From the IMG/VR virus record IMGVR_UViG_3300031963_000016, positions 1-64,000 of that record: 64,000 bases of DNA, one strand, 5' to 3'. Source of the DNA: a virus. Position 1 is the first letter of the stretch. Each line of letters starts with the position of its first letter. The notes under the pieces are model-generated. The model saw nothing but the letters and a program-made list of their open reading frames with translations. It made no database searches and was not told where the DNA came from. A program made the position numbers and the translations under genes. Positions 63,280 to 64,000 of this stretch are shown piece by piece.

Positions 63280-64000
63280 TGAATTTTTATTATGGTATCG
63301 TAGAAAATAGACAAGATCCTTTAAAACTTGGTAGATGTCAAGTAAGGATAGTTGGTCTGCACACGCATGATAAATCTCAACTTCCAACAGAAGAATTACC
63401 ATGGTCTGTTCCTATACAACCAGTAGTTTCTGCAGCAATGAACGGGATTGGATTTTCTCCAGTTGGACCAGTTGAAGGAACTTCTGTTATCATTATATTT
63501 GCAGATGAAGATCAACAACAACCAATTATTCTTGGAACTGTTGGTGGTATTTCTACTACACCTGGATCTATAGATGTTGATGATGATGCAGGAATATTAC
63601 CTTCTGTAAAAACTAGTGATATTAAATTAAGAACTATTCCTGGACCAGTTAATGGAACTGTTATCACGTTTTATGATCCAGATGGCGAGGTAACAAATTT
63701 TACTGGTAATTTAAGACCTAATATGTACGTTTATGGATTTGGTATTCCAGATGGTGCCACTATTGTTTCCATAAATGGAAGAGATAAAATTACAATTAGT
63801 AAGCCAGTAAATGCCTTTGGCGAAAATATACTCACATTTGGAGATCCACCATCTAATTTAAATGCTGTAACACAAAGCAAGTTACAGGGAGTATTGGTTG
63901 ATGGTTCTGGTAATCCTGTGTTATCTGGTAGTGGTCAGCCAGTAACTACGGGAAGCGCATCGCCAACTCCAGTTCAATCTACAGTTGTAAATGATTCTAT
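63279..64000 (+). CDS. 5: gp5-like baseplate spike protein, 3'-truncated by the window
   Basis: First 240 residues only. N-terminal OB-fold: FYYGIVENRQDPLKLGRCQVRIVGLHTHDKSQLPTEELPWSVPI, then GIGFSPVGPVEGTSVIIIFAD..QQQPIILGTVGG, as in gp5/VgrG spikes. A glycine/serine/threonine-rich linker follows. Whether a lysozyme domain is present cannot be seen. Confidence 0.88.
   Translation, partial: MNFYYGIVENRQDPLKLGRCQVRIVGLHTHDKSQLPTEELPWSVPIQPVVSAAMNGIGFSPVGPVEGTSVIIIFADEDQQQPIILGTVGGISTTPGSIDVDDDAGILPSVKTSDIKLRTIPGPVNGTVITFYDPDGEVTNFTGNLRPNMYVYGFGIPDGATIVSINGRDKITISKPVNAFGENILTFGDPPSNLNAVTQSKLQGVLVDGSGNPVLSGSGQPVTTGSASPTPVQSTVVNDS

Overview
The window is a contiguous piece of a large, AT-rich, tailed-phage genome with T4-like gene content (myovirus type). 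Recognisable T4-type genes are nrdA/nrdB, rnh, dsbA, 59, 33, 32, 29, 26, 51, 16, 54, 4, 48, 53, 27 and 5. Both ends are open: nrdA runs off the left edge and gp5 off the right edge. The host is probably a Gram-negative bacterium, and a betaproteobacterium is suggested by a two-piece (circularly permuted) tmRNA gene, a protein resembling the BPSL0761 family, sigma70-type promoters, and lipoproteins and signal peptides of Gram-negative type. The host assignment is inference.

Layout. 1-6.1 kb: nucleotide and lipid metabolism (class I ribonucleotide reductase, GMP reductase, a Bax-inhibitor-1 membrane protein, a fatty acid desaturase, a GIY-YIG-like protein). 6.1-12.4 kb: a tightly packed run of membrane, coiled-coil and secreted proteins, including a 697-residue exported protein with tandem two-cysteine repeats; it ends at a strong terminator. 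12.4-17.7 kb: small early/middle genes, MazG-like pyrophosphohydrolase, DsbA, RNase H. 17.7-23.1 kb: GIY-YIG protein, Api92-like protein, a lipoprotein plus exported partner, dCMP deaminase, and an AhpC / SGNH hydrolase / AhpD unit. 23.1-30.2 kb: 29 tRNA genes that together cover all 20 amino acids, preceded by a possible attenuator and an rrn-type boxA, interrupted by a few proteins and by segments that look like uncharacterised structured RNAs. 27.7-33.3 kb: GT32 glycosyltransferase, cupin, 2OG oxygenase, then a probable glycine-rich adhesin. 33.3-42.4 kb: dense, overlapping very small genes, an AAA+ ATPase, an HNH endonuclease, a metallophosphoesterase. 42.4-47 kb: 5'-nucleotidase, PhoH, GH19 endolysin, PD-(D/E)XK exonuclease. 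46.97-47.28 kb: permuted tmRNA. 47.3-55.2 kb: oxygenase, methyltransferase, SleB hydrolase, ClpP protease, gp88-like protein, gp33, gp59, gp32. 55.2-60.35 kb (minus strand): tape measure gp29, gp51, gp26, terminase small subunit gp16, gp54, gp4. 60.4-64 kb (plus): gp48, gp53, gp27, gp5.

Regulation visible in the sequence. At least twelve plus-strand promoters of the form TTG(T/A/C)C(T/A)-17 bp-TATAAT drive the non-structural genes; several sit directly behind, or overlap, a terminator hairpin. Four of them place the predicted +1 exactly on the A of an ATG, which predicts leaderless mRNAs. A second motif, (C/A/G)TAAATA, lies upstream of gp4, gp48, gp32 and other genes and is probably the gp33/gp55-type late promoter. 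The gp26 gene ends in an 8-T slippery run with an upstream Shine-Dalgarno-like GGAGGG, followed by gp51 in the -1 frame, which looks like a programmed frameshift making a gp26-gp51 tape-measure chaperone.

The most interesting items are the phage-borne two-piece tmRNA beside a complete tRNA set, the putative gp26/51 frameshift, the unassigned structured RNAs in the tRNA array, the AhpC-AhpD peroxide-defence pair, and the leaderless promoters.
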